Source: Phialocephala subalpina
Lineage: Eukaryota > Ascomycota > Leotiomycetes > Helotiales > Mollisiaceae
Direction of reading: 5' to 3'
DNA length: 64,000 bases
Assembly: GCA_900073065.1 (NCBI GenBank)
Contig: FJOG01000024.1
Span: forward strand, 860,973-924,972
Every line of letters starts with the position of its first letter. Position 1 is the stretch's first letter. Shown here one piece after another: positions 48,122-60,660 of the stretch. Made by a program: the position numbers and the translations under genes. Below the pieces are notes generated by a model. It saw only the letters and a program-made list of their open reading frames with translations, was not told the DNA's origin and made no database searches.

Positions 48122-49724
48122 ATGGCCGCGCCTGTGGATCCGGCAACGAGGAAGAAGGTGTTGAAGGTTGTGTTTATATCTCTGCTGTTAGATTTGGTAT
48201 GCTCACCTCATTCCTGTCTGTCCTCAAAAGTCGCGCATGTGGGCTGATGTTGCGCAGATTAGCTTCACGTTCATATTACCGCTTTTCCCATCTCTGCTGG
48301 CATATTATAGAGAGTGCGTATACTATTCGAATACTTGGCGCATATGCTGATGTCTACCATAGTCTTGAAGCGCCCACTGAGTTCAGCTCCTCGACGAAAT
48401 CTCCATCCCTCCTCTCGCACATCCTTACCTACCTCAATGCCTACAAAGCTTCTTTTGCACGACCAATCGACTCGAGATATGATATTGTACTGCTCGGTGG
48501 AGCCCTGGGGAGCATGTTCTCGTTCGTTGCTCTACCACAGAATATCAAGACCAGGAACTAACAATGAACAGTCTCCTCCAAGCCGTCGCATCCCCAATCA
48601 TCGGCACGCTCTCTGACAAATATGGCCGCCGAACCGCCCTCCTCTTCAGCATGACCGGCAACATCCTCAGCGTCCTCCTCTGGGTCATGGCAACCGACTT
48701 CCGCACCTTCCTCCTCTCCCGCGTCGTCGGCGGCCTCTCAGAAGGCAACGTCCAACTCGCTATCGCCATCGCTACCGACATCTCCGATGAGAAACAGCGC
48801 GGGGCTACAATGGCATTAGTTGGCATATGTTTCAGTATCAGCTTTACATTTGGTCCGGCGCTGGGAGCTTGGCTTAGCACCATTAGCTCTGTCAAGGCGA
48901 ATCCGTTTGCGACTGCGGCGGGCTTTAGTTTGTTTTTGATTGTTACTGAGACGTTGTATTTGTATTTTTGTCTGCCGGAGACACTGCCGAGTATTGTTGC
49001 GGAGAAGAAGTTGAATGGTGTTCCGACGGCGACGAATGGGGTTACGAAACGGACGACGAGGGCGGATACGAAGACTCAGGCGAAAATGGTTTCGTCCACA
49101 TCGACGGCGCCGGTGAAGAAGTATGAGAGGACGAATTCGCATTTCTTGCTGAATTTGACGCATCTGACGTTCATCCTGTTCTTCTCAGGGATGGAATTTT
49201 CACTACCGTTCATGACTTACGACTTATTCGGATACACTGCCGCCCGGAATGGACGACTACTGGGCTTCATGGGACTAGTAGCTTCTCTCCTCCAAGGCGG
49301 AGTTACTCGCCGCCTCCCACCTCTCCTCTCCGTCAGAATCGGAGTAGTATCCTGCCTCCTAGCCCTCTTCCTCCTCGCACGAATCAACACCGTCACAGGT
49401 CTCTACCTCGCAACCTCCCTCCTAGCAGTAACAACCGCAACCGTCGTTACCGGTCTCAATGCCCTCTCCAGCTTCGAAGCCGGCGAAGACGAACGAGGTG
49501 GTAAGCTTGGAAATCTGAGGAGTTGGGGACAGCTGGGAAGAGGCATTGGACCAATTTTGTTTACGAGTGTTTATTGGTGGGCGGGGAGAGAGTTTGCGTA
49601 TACGTGTGGGAGTGCGGGGGTTTTGGCTGTTAGTATGATTGTGTTTTTTGGTTTGAAGACGCCGAGAGGGTTGGAGGGGAAGAAGTTGAAGGATGTTAAG
49701 AGTGCCGGGGAGGTGGAGTTGTGA
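48122..49724 (+). CDS. MFS transporter, MFSD10/tetracycline-efflux-like
   Basis: Four exons, 48122-48196, 48258-48313, 48363-48521 and 48572-49724, close in frame to 480 residues. The first span is rebuilt across exons 1-2 (VVFISLLLDLISFTFILPLF). GTLSDKYGRRTALLFS is the MFS motif between spans 2 and 3, and the RVVGGLSEGNVQLAIAIATD segment is typical of the MFSD10/TETRAN-like branch. A hydrophilic loop rich in Thr/Lys (about residues 250-290) separates the halves. It is probably an organic-anion or drug proton-coupled transporter; the substrate is unknown and it belongs to no obvious cluster here. Confidence 0.9.
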
Positions 49725-51936
49725 AGGCATTGTTTGTATAAGGGTGGGGTAATGAATTTGGGGTTTGGGTTTGCATTGTACGTATTATGGGATATGATAT
49801 AAATGGGGTGGTTGCGGTTGGATTGTTGGTGGGCAGCTAGGACATTGGTGGATGGCTGATTGTATATATTGAGGACTGGGGCTGCGGGTAGAAAAGTGTT
49901 TAGCGTGTGTTGATAATTGAGATCTTGAACTGTATGCCCTTTGAGGCTTGCGATGTCGATTGGCAGTCTATGATCTGAAGTAAGTTGAAGATATTTCAGC
50001 TTTTGATCGTTTCTTTATGGGTCGGAGATATTGAGATCTAGAAGTAAGTTCCCTAGGACATCTTTTCCCCCCGCTAAATCCTACGTCGAATTCTTGGACA
50101 ATGGTTAATTAGAAGAAGTGGATATAATCTCGACTTCTCGTCTACCTTCTCGGAATTTTGTTTCTCTTATCCCTTCAACGCTTTGCTGATTTACCTTCAC
50201 GACTCCCAGGTTCAGCTTTCGTCTTTTTGGACTTCGTACACACATTAAGGCTTCGAGTCATTCAGCCTGCATCTCATAGCTAGGAGGCGATCAGTCATGC
50301 CAGCGAGGAGCTGTTTGAGAACGGAGCGGGTACGTGCTTGAGAGCGAGTGGTGGATATTGGCGGTTATGCATGGTTGCGATGAGAGTGTGGTGGGGGTTG
50401 TGTGATGCTGCAGAGCTCTTGGTGGGTCTGTTACTCATGTGCATCCACCTGGTGGGCTTGCGCTAATTTACAGTAGCACACATCTAAGAGAGTCAAACGT
50501 GCTAATGATGGTCAGCATGTCGAGGAATCTGTTTCTTGCCCTAGAGCTAGTATTCGTTGCCACCAGTGCTAGGTACCATCTTCGAGGAGGACACTCGCTC
50601 TTGAAGGCAGGAGTAGCAGAGTGCCAGAGACCTTCACGAGACGAGCTCAACTTTCCTAAGGAGGCCCATTCAGATGGAATGCGATCACGGCGCCTTGCTT
50701 AGACTCAGCATGATCCGCGAAGACATGTACAGGAACAAGTGTCATAGTCCTGACGCACCAGGTCCATGGTGGCTGTCGAGCTGACCCTATATGAGTCAGC
50801 TTGAGGATTCCAGACAGGGGTGGCAACTTACAAGTTCAGCAATCCCCACGCCCAAGGCTTTGAACAGGATAGCCTCTCCTGTTCCGGGCGTATAATGTGT
50901 GGTGTTTAGAGTACTGATGGCGACGGCTTAGATCTTTTGTTTCTTAGAAGCTTGCTCGGATGGTGGTGTGGTATTTTCGACTTCATCGCCCTCGCTGATT
51001 CCATTGTTGACGAACTCAACTTTTCGCTTCTTAGAGCCTTCTGCTGAAGGTGAACGTCCAGCGTTTCCAAGGATGGTTGTATTTATCCATCGTGCACTCG
51101 TTCCTCTTCCTTCAACTTTGTTAGCCTCAAATTCGTAAAGAGGTTGGTGCCGACGAAGAGGGACATTCGGCGCTCGACTACGTGACCGTTATCCTATACT
51201 GTAGGAGATGTGAGATGTGAAGCTTCTAGGTTTTGAAGTCTTCTAGACTGTTCATTGCTTGAAGTGTTTGATGTATGCTTGTTGCGTGACTCTCTATGTA
51301 ATGTGTAATGTTGGTGGTTGGTGAATGCTTCTGGTAAGATGCTTGTTGACAGTGAGACTCACTAGCTCAGCCTGAGCCTGAAGCTAGTCCTAGGCTTTTG
51401 ATGTATATAGAAATGGAAACTTGGAGCGAGGCGAATAGGAAGCAGCTCTGGGGGACATACACGTATCGAGGAATATATTTCTAAACAGTACCGTAGATTT
51501 TTAATTGGGTACTGCCTCCTCGCCTCTGGGCGTCTTTCATTGGGTCATATAATGATCACGCTGATAAGCTTGACGAAATGAAAGCAATACTCAAGAAAAT
51601 ACTCTGTATTGATTCCGTACTATGTTTTGGGTAATCCCCCACACACAACAACAATCAATTGTATTTGTGCCTATAAGATAAAAACATCTAGGTTCAAGCG
51701 AAGACTATCAACAGAACAACATAGCATAGCAAGACGCAAAGTTGCTTGAAAGGTGAAGGAGTACTCCGAGAAGCAGGTTGAGGTGCGAAGCGGGCCAGAA
51801 GAATTGGGAGGAAAGATGCAATTAGTGTTTTGTAATAGTCTGGGAACGAGGCAATCGAGAAAACTTCTCAAGACGCCAACACGATCTCGCATTGGTTGAG
51901 AAAACAGCAACTTTCTATAGATGTCAAATCAAAGGC
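49725..51936. other. Intergenic, no supported gene
   Basis: Over 2 kb with only short frames. The frame at 50439-50702 has no features. Nothing recognised. Confidence 0.45.
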
Positions 51937-54900
51937 TCAAATCACTAAAGCTAATCCAACGACAGCTACAATCGTTCCCAAACCCTCTCATCTCGCTACA
52001 CTCATCATCTTCTGTCCAGCAGACCCAGCGGAGACCTGCATAGGATCCCCGCGGCCTGCATCCGTTGCCGACGGCGGAGCTGTGAGATCGACTGGGACGG
52101 TAGTTGGTCCGGTCACAACCACATAGCTCAACCCAGAGATGACCGTCGTGCTTCCTGTGAGGCCAGGGAGCTCGGAATTCAAAAGGATGGTCGTGGGTCC
52201 AATAATCACAACTTCCAATGTTCCCGACACCTCATTCAAGCTTCCAGGTAAAGGACCCAAGCACCTGAGAAGCTGCAAGTGTAGTCGGTCCTGTCACGAC
52301 CACATAAGTCAAACCTGAGATGACTGTTGTGCTTCCTTCCAGGCCTGAAAGTTTGGAATCGAAAGGTATGGTCGTTGGAGCCGATATCACGATGTCCAGA
52401 GTGCCTGAGATTTCAGTTAGACTTCCAGGTAAGGAGGCAAGTACTCGAGAAGCAGGATCAAGGACCACAGGAATCGTCGTTGCACTTGGCACAATCACAT
52501 AACTCGAGCCTGAGATTATTTTCGTGCTTCCACTTAGGCCAGGCAGCTTAGGGTTCAATGGAATGGTCGTCGGACCAGAGATGACAACGTTCAAGGTGCC
52601 CGAGATCTGCGTCATGCTCCCGGGCAATGAGGTCGCAGGGATGGTCATTATGCTTGGAAACACGATGTTTGGTGTTCCTGAAATCACTGTCGTCGATCTG
52701 GATATTGACATGCCTGGCGAGAGTGGTTTCGTGATCTGCGCTGTGATGACATATTCTGGAGTTCCAGATACGGTGGTAGGGCTCAATGACACTGGCGGCA
52801 GGTCCATCACGGAGGCAATTGCGTTGGCGATTGTTGCTCCTGCGTCAAGGCTGGTACTTACTGGCAGAGGTCGAGTGGCTGGATCGCTCGTTGCCGTAAT
52901 GCCGGGAGCATTTGTCTGCGTGGTTTGCAGATCAGGTAGAGCCGTGGGGACAAAAGTCAGAGTAGAAAAAATTGTCTTGGGGAGTCTTTGCCACAGGCTG
53001 GGATGCGGATGTCAAGTCCACTGGTAGGAAAGTGTTTGATGGAATTGGGGATCCAAAGGTCGCAACAGGCCTAGACGTCGGAGGAACGTTTGTCGGGGAG
53101 AGGCTAGATAGATCTACCATAGAAAGGGCAGGGATCGCCGTTTTNNNNNNNNNNNNNNNNNNNNNNNNNNNNNNNNNNNNNNNNNNNNNNNNNNNNNNNN
53201 NNNNNNNNNNNNNNNNNNNNNNNNNNNNNNNNNNNNNNNNNNNNNNNNNNNNNNNNNNNNNNNNNNNNNNNNNNNNNNNNNNNNNNNNNNNNNNNNNNNN
53301 NNNNNNNNNNNNNNNNNNNNNNNNNNNNNNNNNNNNNNNNNNNNNNNNNNNNNNNNNNNNNNNNNNNNNNNNNNNNNNNNNNNNNNNNNNNNNNNNNNNN
53401 NNNNNNNNNNNNNNNNNNNNNNNNNNNNNNNNNNNNNNNNNNNNNNNNNNNNNNNNNNNNNNNNNNNNNNNNNNNNNNNNNNNNNNNNNNNNNNNNNNNN
53501 NNNNNNNNNNNNNNNNNNNNNNNNNNNNNNNNNNNNNNNNNNNNNNNNNNNNNNNNNNNNNNNNNNNNNNNNNNNNNNNNNNNNNNNNNNNNNNNNNNNN
53601 NNNNNNNNNNNNNNNNNNNNNNNNNAAAGGAGAATTCATCGGTAACGACGACCGACAGACCGTGTGACGTAGAAGAAGTGGGAGATTGTGGTGACTGAAG
53701 AGGTGCGGTACCGCCGGGCGTGGCGAAGATTGTGGTTGAGGACGTCAGATCTCCACCTGCAATCTCATCTATCGGCAAGATGCTCATGCAGTACGGCGCA
53801 TGCAACATCGATGGCCCTGCCGGTAAACAAGAAGCGAGGCCAGGGTACTGACTGTTAATTGAAGGCACGCTCAGCATGTAATTTAGCAGCGTTTGAGGCG
53901 GTACTCCATATCCGATAGAGGATGTCCCGTAATTGCAAGGACTGACGTCTGCATCCGAGTCTCTAGTAAGGCCAGCCGCCGCCGCTTCTGGAAGATATAC
54001 AAACGGCGTCTCAAAACTAATAGTTACCCCAGTCTGCTTCGGTCCCGAGAGATCGATGAGAGATCCAGTCGAGTCGAAATATAGTGGAGTCGAGTACCAC
54101 TGATCGTAGGTTGTGGTGTAAGTTCCATAGGTATTCACTGTACCTTTGAAGTGCCAGTCAGTAAGTGTCTGTGTGCCAAATACAGACGTCCGTGAACTGT
54201 AATCAAAGCCAACAATCCCGCTTCCCCAGTATTCTTGTGCATTGGAATAGATATTGTCGAAAGTTATTGAGGTTGATAGGATGTACTCCCAGCGTCCAGT
54301 CCAAAACGGCTCATGAGCAGGGAATGAAAATGGAGTTCCGCACGCAAGCCGCCCATTTTGATCCGTCACAGCCGCAGCTGTGATAATTTTGACCTTGGAG
54401 TAAACGTAAAACGCAGCAGGCGAGGTTCTGTTGTTCGTTCAGCATCAAATTCCTCACATGGTAGGTCTAGGGGCTACTTGCACTGTAACACCACCTACAA
54501 CAGTCTGAGTAGCATCTTTCAACTCAGTTGTCAACTCCGCTGGACCGGGTGCTCGGTTGAGGCCCAATCTGATCGAGTTCAAACTAGCTTCAAGGGTACT
54601 GAACGTCGTCGTAGGTGAGAATATGATGTTGCTGGTAATGCTTGATAGTGTTGTGTTTGGGAAGACGGTGATAAATGTCGTGATGGATGTTATTGTCACC
54701 GTCGAAATAACAGTGCTGACACAGTATTCCTCCCACCATACTTCATCGACGGTATCTTGAATAACGAAGCAGCAGTTGGACGTGACAGGGACAGTGGTGC
54801 TAGACGGTATGATCTTTATGTTCGCGAAACTAGTAATAGGTGCTTTGAAATTGTTAGCTCAGCATGTAGAGCGATTGTAAAATGTGGAGAACTAACCATT

Positions 54901-54966
54901 ATGTGCACGGAAAAAACGTGTTGGAATGAGAGGGAACGTGAGTGCGACTGCAAATTCTAGGAGCAT
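51937..54966 (-). CDS. Ser/Thr-rich surface protein with C-terminal repeats, interrupted by an assembly gap
   Basis: Minus-strand exons 54966-54897, 54842-54458 and 54427 onward close in phase. The N-terminus is hydrophobic (MLLEFAVALTFPLIP), a weak signal peptide. Then come a Thr/Ile-rich segment and a larger domain (ACGTPFSFPAHEPFWTGRW, GIVGFDYSSRTSVFG, APYCMSILPIDEI) of unknown family. After the 481-base gap (53145-53625) the protein is Ser/Thr/Pro-rich and carries about three repeats of 60-65 residues with the words SGTLxxVIxxPTTI and GSTxxISGxxYVVV. Two frame changes (near 52970 and 52240) and a TGA at 51988-51990 break it. After that TGA the frame still encodes a hydrophobic GPI-type tail (GLGTIVAVVGLALVI) to 51937. 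Poor assembly at the gap or real decay would both explain this. Confidence 0.55.
52130..52620 (-). repeat. Diverged coding repeats of about 180-195 bp
   Basis: Three copies of an approximately 60-residue unit: SGTLNVVISGPTTIPLN near 52600, SGTLDIVISAPTTIPFD near 52405 and SGTLEVVIIGPTTILLN near 52220, each followed by GLxGSTxxISGxxYVV. Less similar SGTPEYV and SGTPNIV words lie upstream (52660-52770). Confidence 0.8.
53145..53625. other. Assembly gap (481 N)
   Basis: A run of N inside the repeat-bearing gene; size may be an estimate. The frames left and right of it do not agree. Confidence 1.
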
Positions 54967-56349
54967 CGTGAAAAATCGACAGGAAGGTAAACAATTAAGA
55001 CACTGAGCTTGAAAGGAAGTCTGATCTCTTGAAGGACATCTTCTAAACCTCTACTTCTTCATCTATACAGGTGAAGTATAGTAACTTGCACAGACAGGAA
55101 GCAGCGACAGGGCCGGATCTGACTTGTATGATGAGAAGCTGAGAGTCCTCGGAAGGTATGACGAGCTGATCGTAGGACAGGAAGAGCGCAAAGTGGAAAA
55201 TGCCTTCCGGGGCATATCGCTTTATCCCCAAAGGAACTGGCTCAGCGAAAAACCAGGCAAGGCCACCTGAGCTTATCCACTTGCGAGGTTTCGTGTCTAG
55301 AGGGTACAATCTCCTAGGATCGACAGGCACAAATTGTTTACTTCCCGAACAAAACCAGCTGAATGATTGAGTCCCCGTACTATTTCTTGTCACACTTCGA
55401 AATCCTTTCCGGTTTGTACACCATACCAGCCACATCGTCGCTGCAACCTGGCGGGTGGTCAACTCTGCTGTTTAGCAGATTCAGGCCCGAAGATAATTTG
55501 ATGCTGGCACGAGATTTCGGAGACACAAGTTTCAATCTTGAGGTTTCTTTATGGGCAGAAATTCAACGAGGTTGACGAAGGAAGTTCAGAAGCGGCGAGG
55601 AAAATGAAGCAGATGACTAGCGTCTTGGCAACAACACCAGCCGCTTTGGGAGAAGTATGTTTCTATCGTCCTCAAGTCGAGCTCTTCAACAACCTTCAAG
55701 CAAAGCAAAGAACGTAATCATTGAGATCTGCTCGATTTCTATATCTTCCGTTTTATTTCATTAAACGGCGTTGTCCGCGATTCGCCCAGCAAAACCTAGT
55801 AAATCATCATGCCGAGAATGCATACCGCTCGATCGATCAACTCATGTACAGAGTCAACATCTCCAGTCCGAAAGGAGGCTCATACAAGCCTGTTGTGTCA
55901 TTTCATGAATGCCACTGCGATGGAGCTGTTAGTCATGCCAGCTTTGTCCCACGAGCACCTTGACTTTATGGATGACCGGGTCTAAGGTGCCTAGCCTGGT
56001 TTCTGCTGGTCGCGAAGCCACCAAACGAAACCGCGTTTGTTTCCCATTCCGAGACCCAAATAGGTTGGAGACCGTCGGTAATGGCAGCCGTCATCATACC
56101 GTGAGCTGCTGGTATCAACATCATGTCTCGATCCGATGTTTGAACTCAGTAGCCTTGTCAGCATCACGTGCAGATCCGTCTTCGCAGCAACATGTCTGGA
56201 GCAGTACCATCGCCTATTATGGTAGCTGCAAGTCAAAACTGGTACGTACATTTTGCAGCTACCATAAAACCCTTTTGTCCTCTCATAGAAAGGCCGTCAC
56301 GATATCCTGGAACCTATCAATTTCCTCCTCTTCAGTCGATCATGCCAGC
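54967..56349. other. Intergenic; one weak minus-strand frame
   Basis: An open minus-strand frame from ATG 55435 to 55043 (130 codons) has no recognised family and is not called. Nothing else was seen; the unresolved 5' exon of the aspartic-protease-like gene may lie at the right end. Confidence 0.4.
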
Positions 56350-57960
56350 TACTTGATCACATATCACTTGCCTGGGGTCTTACACTACCGGCAGGGTCGG
56401 CAATCCTTTGAAATCCAGGTTGGCACGCCATCTCAGAATCTGCAAGTCTTCATCTCAGCATCAGTATATCAGACTCTGGTCGTCGCTCCAGAGGGTTGCC
56501 TCCACTCAGACGCCTCTGACTGCGCGGCACTACGTGGAGGAATATTCTATCTCAATACCTCTTCAACATGGTCGAAGAACATTGCCAATCTTTCGAGCAA
56601 CATATATCCTCTCGAGATAGACCCAGAGCTTGGCTTCAACGGCAAGGCTGAACTGGGTTTCGACGTTGTGACTCTTGGATGGCAAGGTGCTGGCGGCCCT
56701 ACCTTGGACAATCAGACTGTTGGAGGATTTGCAGCGAAGGACAGTTATCTAGGGCTGTTCGGCATCTGGCCTCGAGCAAGCAACTTCACGACCTTCGATG
56801 ATCCTATTCCAAGCTACATACAAAATTTACGGAATCAATCACTGATTCCAAGCACTTCATGGGCATACACGGCGGGCAATCAATATTGTGAGTCTTGAAA
56901 AGCTCTGGTCAATACAATATAAATAACAGATTTAGGACTAAATCATGTTCTAGGAAGCCTGTCGCTCGGTGGCTACGACAAGTCCAAATTTGTTGAAAAC
57001 GGAGTTACTTGGCCATTCAACTCGGAGGACGCTCGAGACTTAACTGTACAGATTGAGTCGATCGCCATGTCTAATTCAATGGAAAGCACTGCCCTACTTT
57101 CTTCCACGATCCCGGCCTTCTTGGACTCTTCGTTGCCATATATCTGGCTACCCATGGACTCCTGCAGACTGTTCGAGGACGCATTCGGTTTGGTGTGGGA
57201 TAATACTACAGGGCTCTATCTCGTCAACGACTCCCGCCACGATGCGCTCCAACTTAAAAACGCGAGCCTGACCTTTACTCTTGGAAATCTGACAGCTAGG
57301 TTCAATGTCAACATCACCCTCCCGTATGCTGCCCTCGACTTGACTGCTTCGCCTCCACTTGTCGCAAACACGTCTCGATACTTCCCACTAAAGCGAGCTG
57401 CCAACGAGAGTCAGTACGTCCTGGGCCGAACCTTGTTCCAGGAAATGTACGTGATCGCAGATTATGACCGTCATACCTTCTCAGTATCTCAATGCAGCTG
57501 GGAGTCGAATGCTACACAAGAGATTGTCGCTATCCTTCCACCCGAGATCAGTCAAGACTCGATACCACCATCAAAGAATTCCACCACGTCAAGCCATGGC
57601 TCAAGCACAGCCGCTACTCTAGAAAGGCTCACTGCCGTTCTCGTAATTGTACCGCTCGCACTGTTTGCTTTCCTCTACTGGTGGTTCAAGAAACGACGTG
57701 CTGCTGCAAGATCTGCCAAAAGGGACGAAGCAACGACAGCGCCTGTCATCGCAGATTCTGAATTCTCGAAGCCCGAATTGCATGCACAGGACATATTACC
57801 TGCGCAGGAACTGGAGACTGATAAATGCCAATGGGTTGCGGAAGCAGACGGACAAGAGAAGCCTGTCTACGAAATGTCTGCCGGGGAAGAAATTCCTGCT
57901 GAACTTGCAGACCACAGGCCCGCTGCTCCAGAGCTGGATTCCCATAAAAGGTTCAGTTGA
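56350..57960 (+). CDS. Membrane-anchored aspartic-protease-like protein, probably without catalysis
   Basis: Exon to 56887 and exon 56930-57960 join in phase (intron 42 nt, GTGAGT to ACAG), rebuilding YYLGLNHVLGSLSLGGYD. The pepsin-like fold is seen from FEIQVGTPSQNLQVF onward. Where a protease has a DTGS-type first active site, this protein has FISASVYQTLVV, with no Asp; the second site is FLDSSLPYIWLP. Many N-glycosylation sequons (NxT/S) are present. A Ser/Thr linker, a span (LTAVLVIVPLALFAFLYWWF), KKRR and a 90-residue cytosolic tail follow. Known: fungi have families of such A1-like proteins lacking the first Asp. The start is unresolved: 56350 marks where homology begins, the only in-frame ATG upstream is 55972, and a signal-peptide exon is probably missing. 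Confidence 0.75.
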
Positions 57961-59253
57961 GAATCGTGAATCGAACTCGGTCGCCAAGGAATGGAATCAT
58001 GCAAGCCATCGGAGCGACAACACCGCCCAATACGACACCATCTACATCAATGGACTACTCGGCAATTTCGACAAATCGTGCGCGAAGTACCTTTTCTCTA
58101 TCGGATAAAATGGCAATAGAACTTCCGATGGAAAATTTGTCCCCACTTGCTCCGCTCCGAAACAATTCGTCTTCGTCCTTCAAGTATGCCTTGTACTAGT
58201 TCTCCAAAGCTAGCTTGCTGGCTTCCTCAAGGTGCGACCACGTTATACGAGCCGGATATACCTCTTCTACTTCGGTTTCTTAATTCTGAATGTCCCAGAA
58301 CATTTCGGACATGCGAACTTGTGTTTCGCAAAATCGAGTCAGCGGAGGAATAGGAGGGTGCCGTTCCGGGCAGATATTGTACCATATTACACGAAACTAA
58401 AGTCTCTGTTCACGAGCCACCTGCCGGGCTTCCTTGATCGCTCAGTGCGAAAGACAGTTCGCCCTGTTGCTGAGTATCGGATTCGGAGCCAGTCTCTCTT
58501 GGGTGTGCCATTGTTTCATGGGCAGATTTCTTGTCTTCACGAGGGTGAATTCCAGAGCAAATATTTAGACTACATGAATACCTCAAGTCTGACTTGAGGC
58601 TCGGCGACTCTATCACAACACAACAGAACGGCGATACTTTGCAGCCGTGTAACCACGTGAGTGGCTCCTTGCTTCCCTCGGGCGGCGTCGAGAACATCTC
58701 TCGCTTGAGGCAGCAGCCAATGAGCCAAGCATCCACCACGCACAATACGCCCTGCCACAGCCCTATACTCGGCGAACTGGTCATGCACGGCCGAATCCAT
58801 GACATTTTCTTTCCAGCTTCAACAAATCAGAGCTGTCAACTGTTATCGCTCGAATAACAGCCTATGGTTCTACCGAAGGATCGATGAACACATGTTGGTA
58901 CACCGAGCTTGCGGGAGGCTGCGCCATTTTTGCAAGACACTACCATTGTTCTTGCATCGAGTCTTCCTCCTTCTACCCCGGCATTCAACGGTTCTTTGAT
59001 TCGCTACAATACGCTAGCTTTGTTTGGTCACCCTGAAGCAGATCATTTTGGAAGGGCATCCAAGTTCTGCCCGCATTGCTAGCCGCCATATTGGGCAGAT
59101 TTGGGACTCACACCACATCGCAGCTTTGCCGTTTCCCCTCTTCTCAATAAATATCTTCGTGTCTCACCACAGCTACTCTTCGATCTGATTGCGCTTCCAT
59201 ACGTTACTTGTTGCCATCTCTGAGCGGATACTTGCTTTCGCGTCCCGTGCGAT
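57961..59253. other. Intergenic, no supported gene
   Basis: Short overlapping frames on both strands at about 58150-58860; none has features of a gene. Confidence 0.45.
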
Positions 59254-60660
59254 ATGTCGTCAAATGCTGGAATCCTCATCCATGGCAAAATCAACGATAC
59301 GCACACGACGCATATGAATGCTCAATATGCGTCGAACAATATTCCAACGCCATGGCCGCTAGTTGTATTCAGTCTGATCTTATCCTTCATCATTTGCGTC
59401 GTTGGAGCTATCCCTGCCGTGAGATCTGTCGACCCAAAATACGCACCAGCTCCTCCAAAGCCGACTCCCGTCAAACCAAAAACTACGACGACAAGAAATA
59501 GTACGTTAACCCCAGGATACACTCCTACAGACATCGAGCTACAAAAGAATCCTGCGCCACCATATACAAAGGCAGTCAAGAAGGCACCGCTAAAGATCCC
59601 CAAAGTATCATGGAAATTCCCAACGGGGAAGGTGATTTACTACCTGACTGCTCTCTACTGTACTTTCCGCGCTGTGTCCGCTGTTATAATTGGTCTCAAA
59701 AGCCTCCATGATGAGACGACTCCAATCACTGCTCCGTCGGTCATTCTTCTGGCTTTGATATCAACACAAATCATTCACGCGAACGTTAATCACAACCCCA
59801 TCACAAGAATCATCCTCGCACTTGACATTGCGGCTCTTACCATCGCCTTTGGAATCTCTGGCTATGCCCCCAACGGCGGAGAATGGTGGCCTCGATACAG
59901 CTCCCTCAAAATCGCGGATGGAAACTGTCCCGTCTACGCGGGGGACTGCATGTCGCAAGCTCCGCACTGGTTGAGCGTGGGCTGTGGTGACTGGAAGACA
60001 CCCACAAACTACGATAACGGCGTTTCTTATGGCTATATCGAACAGTTCTACCTCCCGTACCAAAACACCGGCGATCTGAATGTCCAGACGGGAATGAATC
60101 CCCTGCACGCGGTTGAAATGACAGTCATCGTCTTCGGCACCTTCTGGTGGATCTTCGTCATCTTCCAACTCCTCGACACATTCTCCACCATCAGTGAATT
60201 CTTCTCTCGACCCGGCCGTCAAACCTCAACAACTTCTTACGCATACCAACAACAATCCCTCTTCTCCAGCATAAAATCCATATTCTCATTCTCCCTCTCA
60301 CCCCGTCCCTCCGTCCGAAAACCAGCATCAAAATACCAAGAAGGCATCTACCTCTGGGTCTGCATGTTCGGCATCTTCTTAGGATTTGTAGTCATGATCA
60401 TGAGTATCAGTGGCCATACGAGTCAGATGAACAAGAAACAGCAGACTACGTATCTGGAGAGTTTTGGTCCGCAAGTAGGGACTAATTTTACGAGGAGTGA
60501 CAATGGGGTTATTACCGCTAGTGATTATTGGGGGAATGAGACGAGTTGGAGTGATTGTTTTACTATGAGGGCGCCTGGGAGTAGGAATGGGTTTTGGGGG
60601 GAGTGGGTGGAGAGTAATAGGAAGGGGGGTGCGTTGTTTAGGATTGCGGCGGGATTGTGA
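59254..60660 (+). CDS. Six-span membrane protein of unknown function
   Basis: Single exon of 468 residues from ATG 59254. Hydrophobic spans: WPLVVFSLILSFIICVVGAI, VIYYLTALYCTFRAVSAVII, APSVILLALISTQIIHA, ITRIILALDIAALTIAFGI, MTVIVFGTFWWIFVIFQLL and GIYLWVCMFGIFLGFVVMIM. A Pro/Thr/Lys-rich loop lies between spans 1 and 2. Between spans 4 and 5 is a Cys-rich segment (CPVYAGDCMSQAPHW, VGCGDW), probably extracellular or lumenal and disulfide-bonded. The C-terminal region after span 6 is hydrophilic, with two NxT/S sites and DYWGNETSWSDCF. No enzyme or transporter motif was recognised. It appears to be a conserved fungal hypothetical family. Confidence 0.8.
   Translation: MSSNAGILIHGKINDTHTTHMNAQYASNNIPTPWPLVVFSLILSFIICVVGAIPAVRSVDPKYAPAPPKPTPVKPKTTTTRNSTLTPGYTPTDIELQKNPAPPYTKAVKKAPLKIPKVSWKFPTGKVIYYLTALYCTFRAVSAVIIGLKSLHDETTPITAPSVILLALISTQIIHANVNHNPITRIILALDIAALTIAFGISGYAPNGGEWWPRYSSLKIADGNCPVYAGDCMSQAPHWLSVGCGDWKTPTNYDNGVSYGYIEQFYLPYQNTGDLNVQTGMNPLHAVEMTVIVFGTFWWIFVIFQLLDTFSTISEFFSRPGRQTSTTSYAYQQQSLFSSIKSIFSFSLSPRPSVRKPASKYQEGIYLWVCMFGIFLGFVVMIMSISGHTSQMNKKQQTTYLESFGPQVGTNFTRSDNGVITASDYWGNETSWSDCFTMRAPGSRNGFWGEWVESNRKGGALFRIAAGL

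Noticed and set aside
53104..53667. Long open frames spanning the N-run on both strands
   Set aside because: They are open only because N codons contain no stops; they are not evidence of coding.
55043..55435. 130-codon minus-strand frame as a hypothetical gene
   Set aside because: Composition is plausible, but there is no family, partner exon or context; listed only in the intergenic note.
56881..56960. Apparent in-frame TGA created across the splice junction of the aspartic-protease-like gene
   Set aside because: Using the later AG (56952-56953) makes a TGA, but the earlier acceptor at 56928-56929 keeps the frame open and rebuilds a conserved GSLSLGGYD block, so the gene is intact there.
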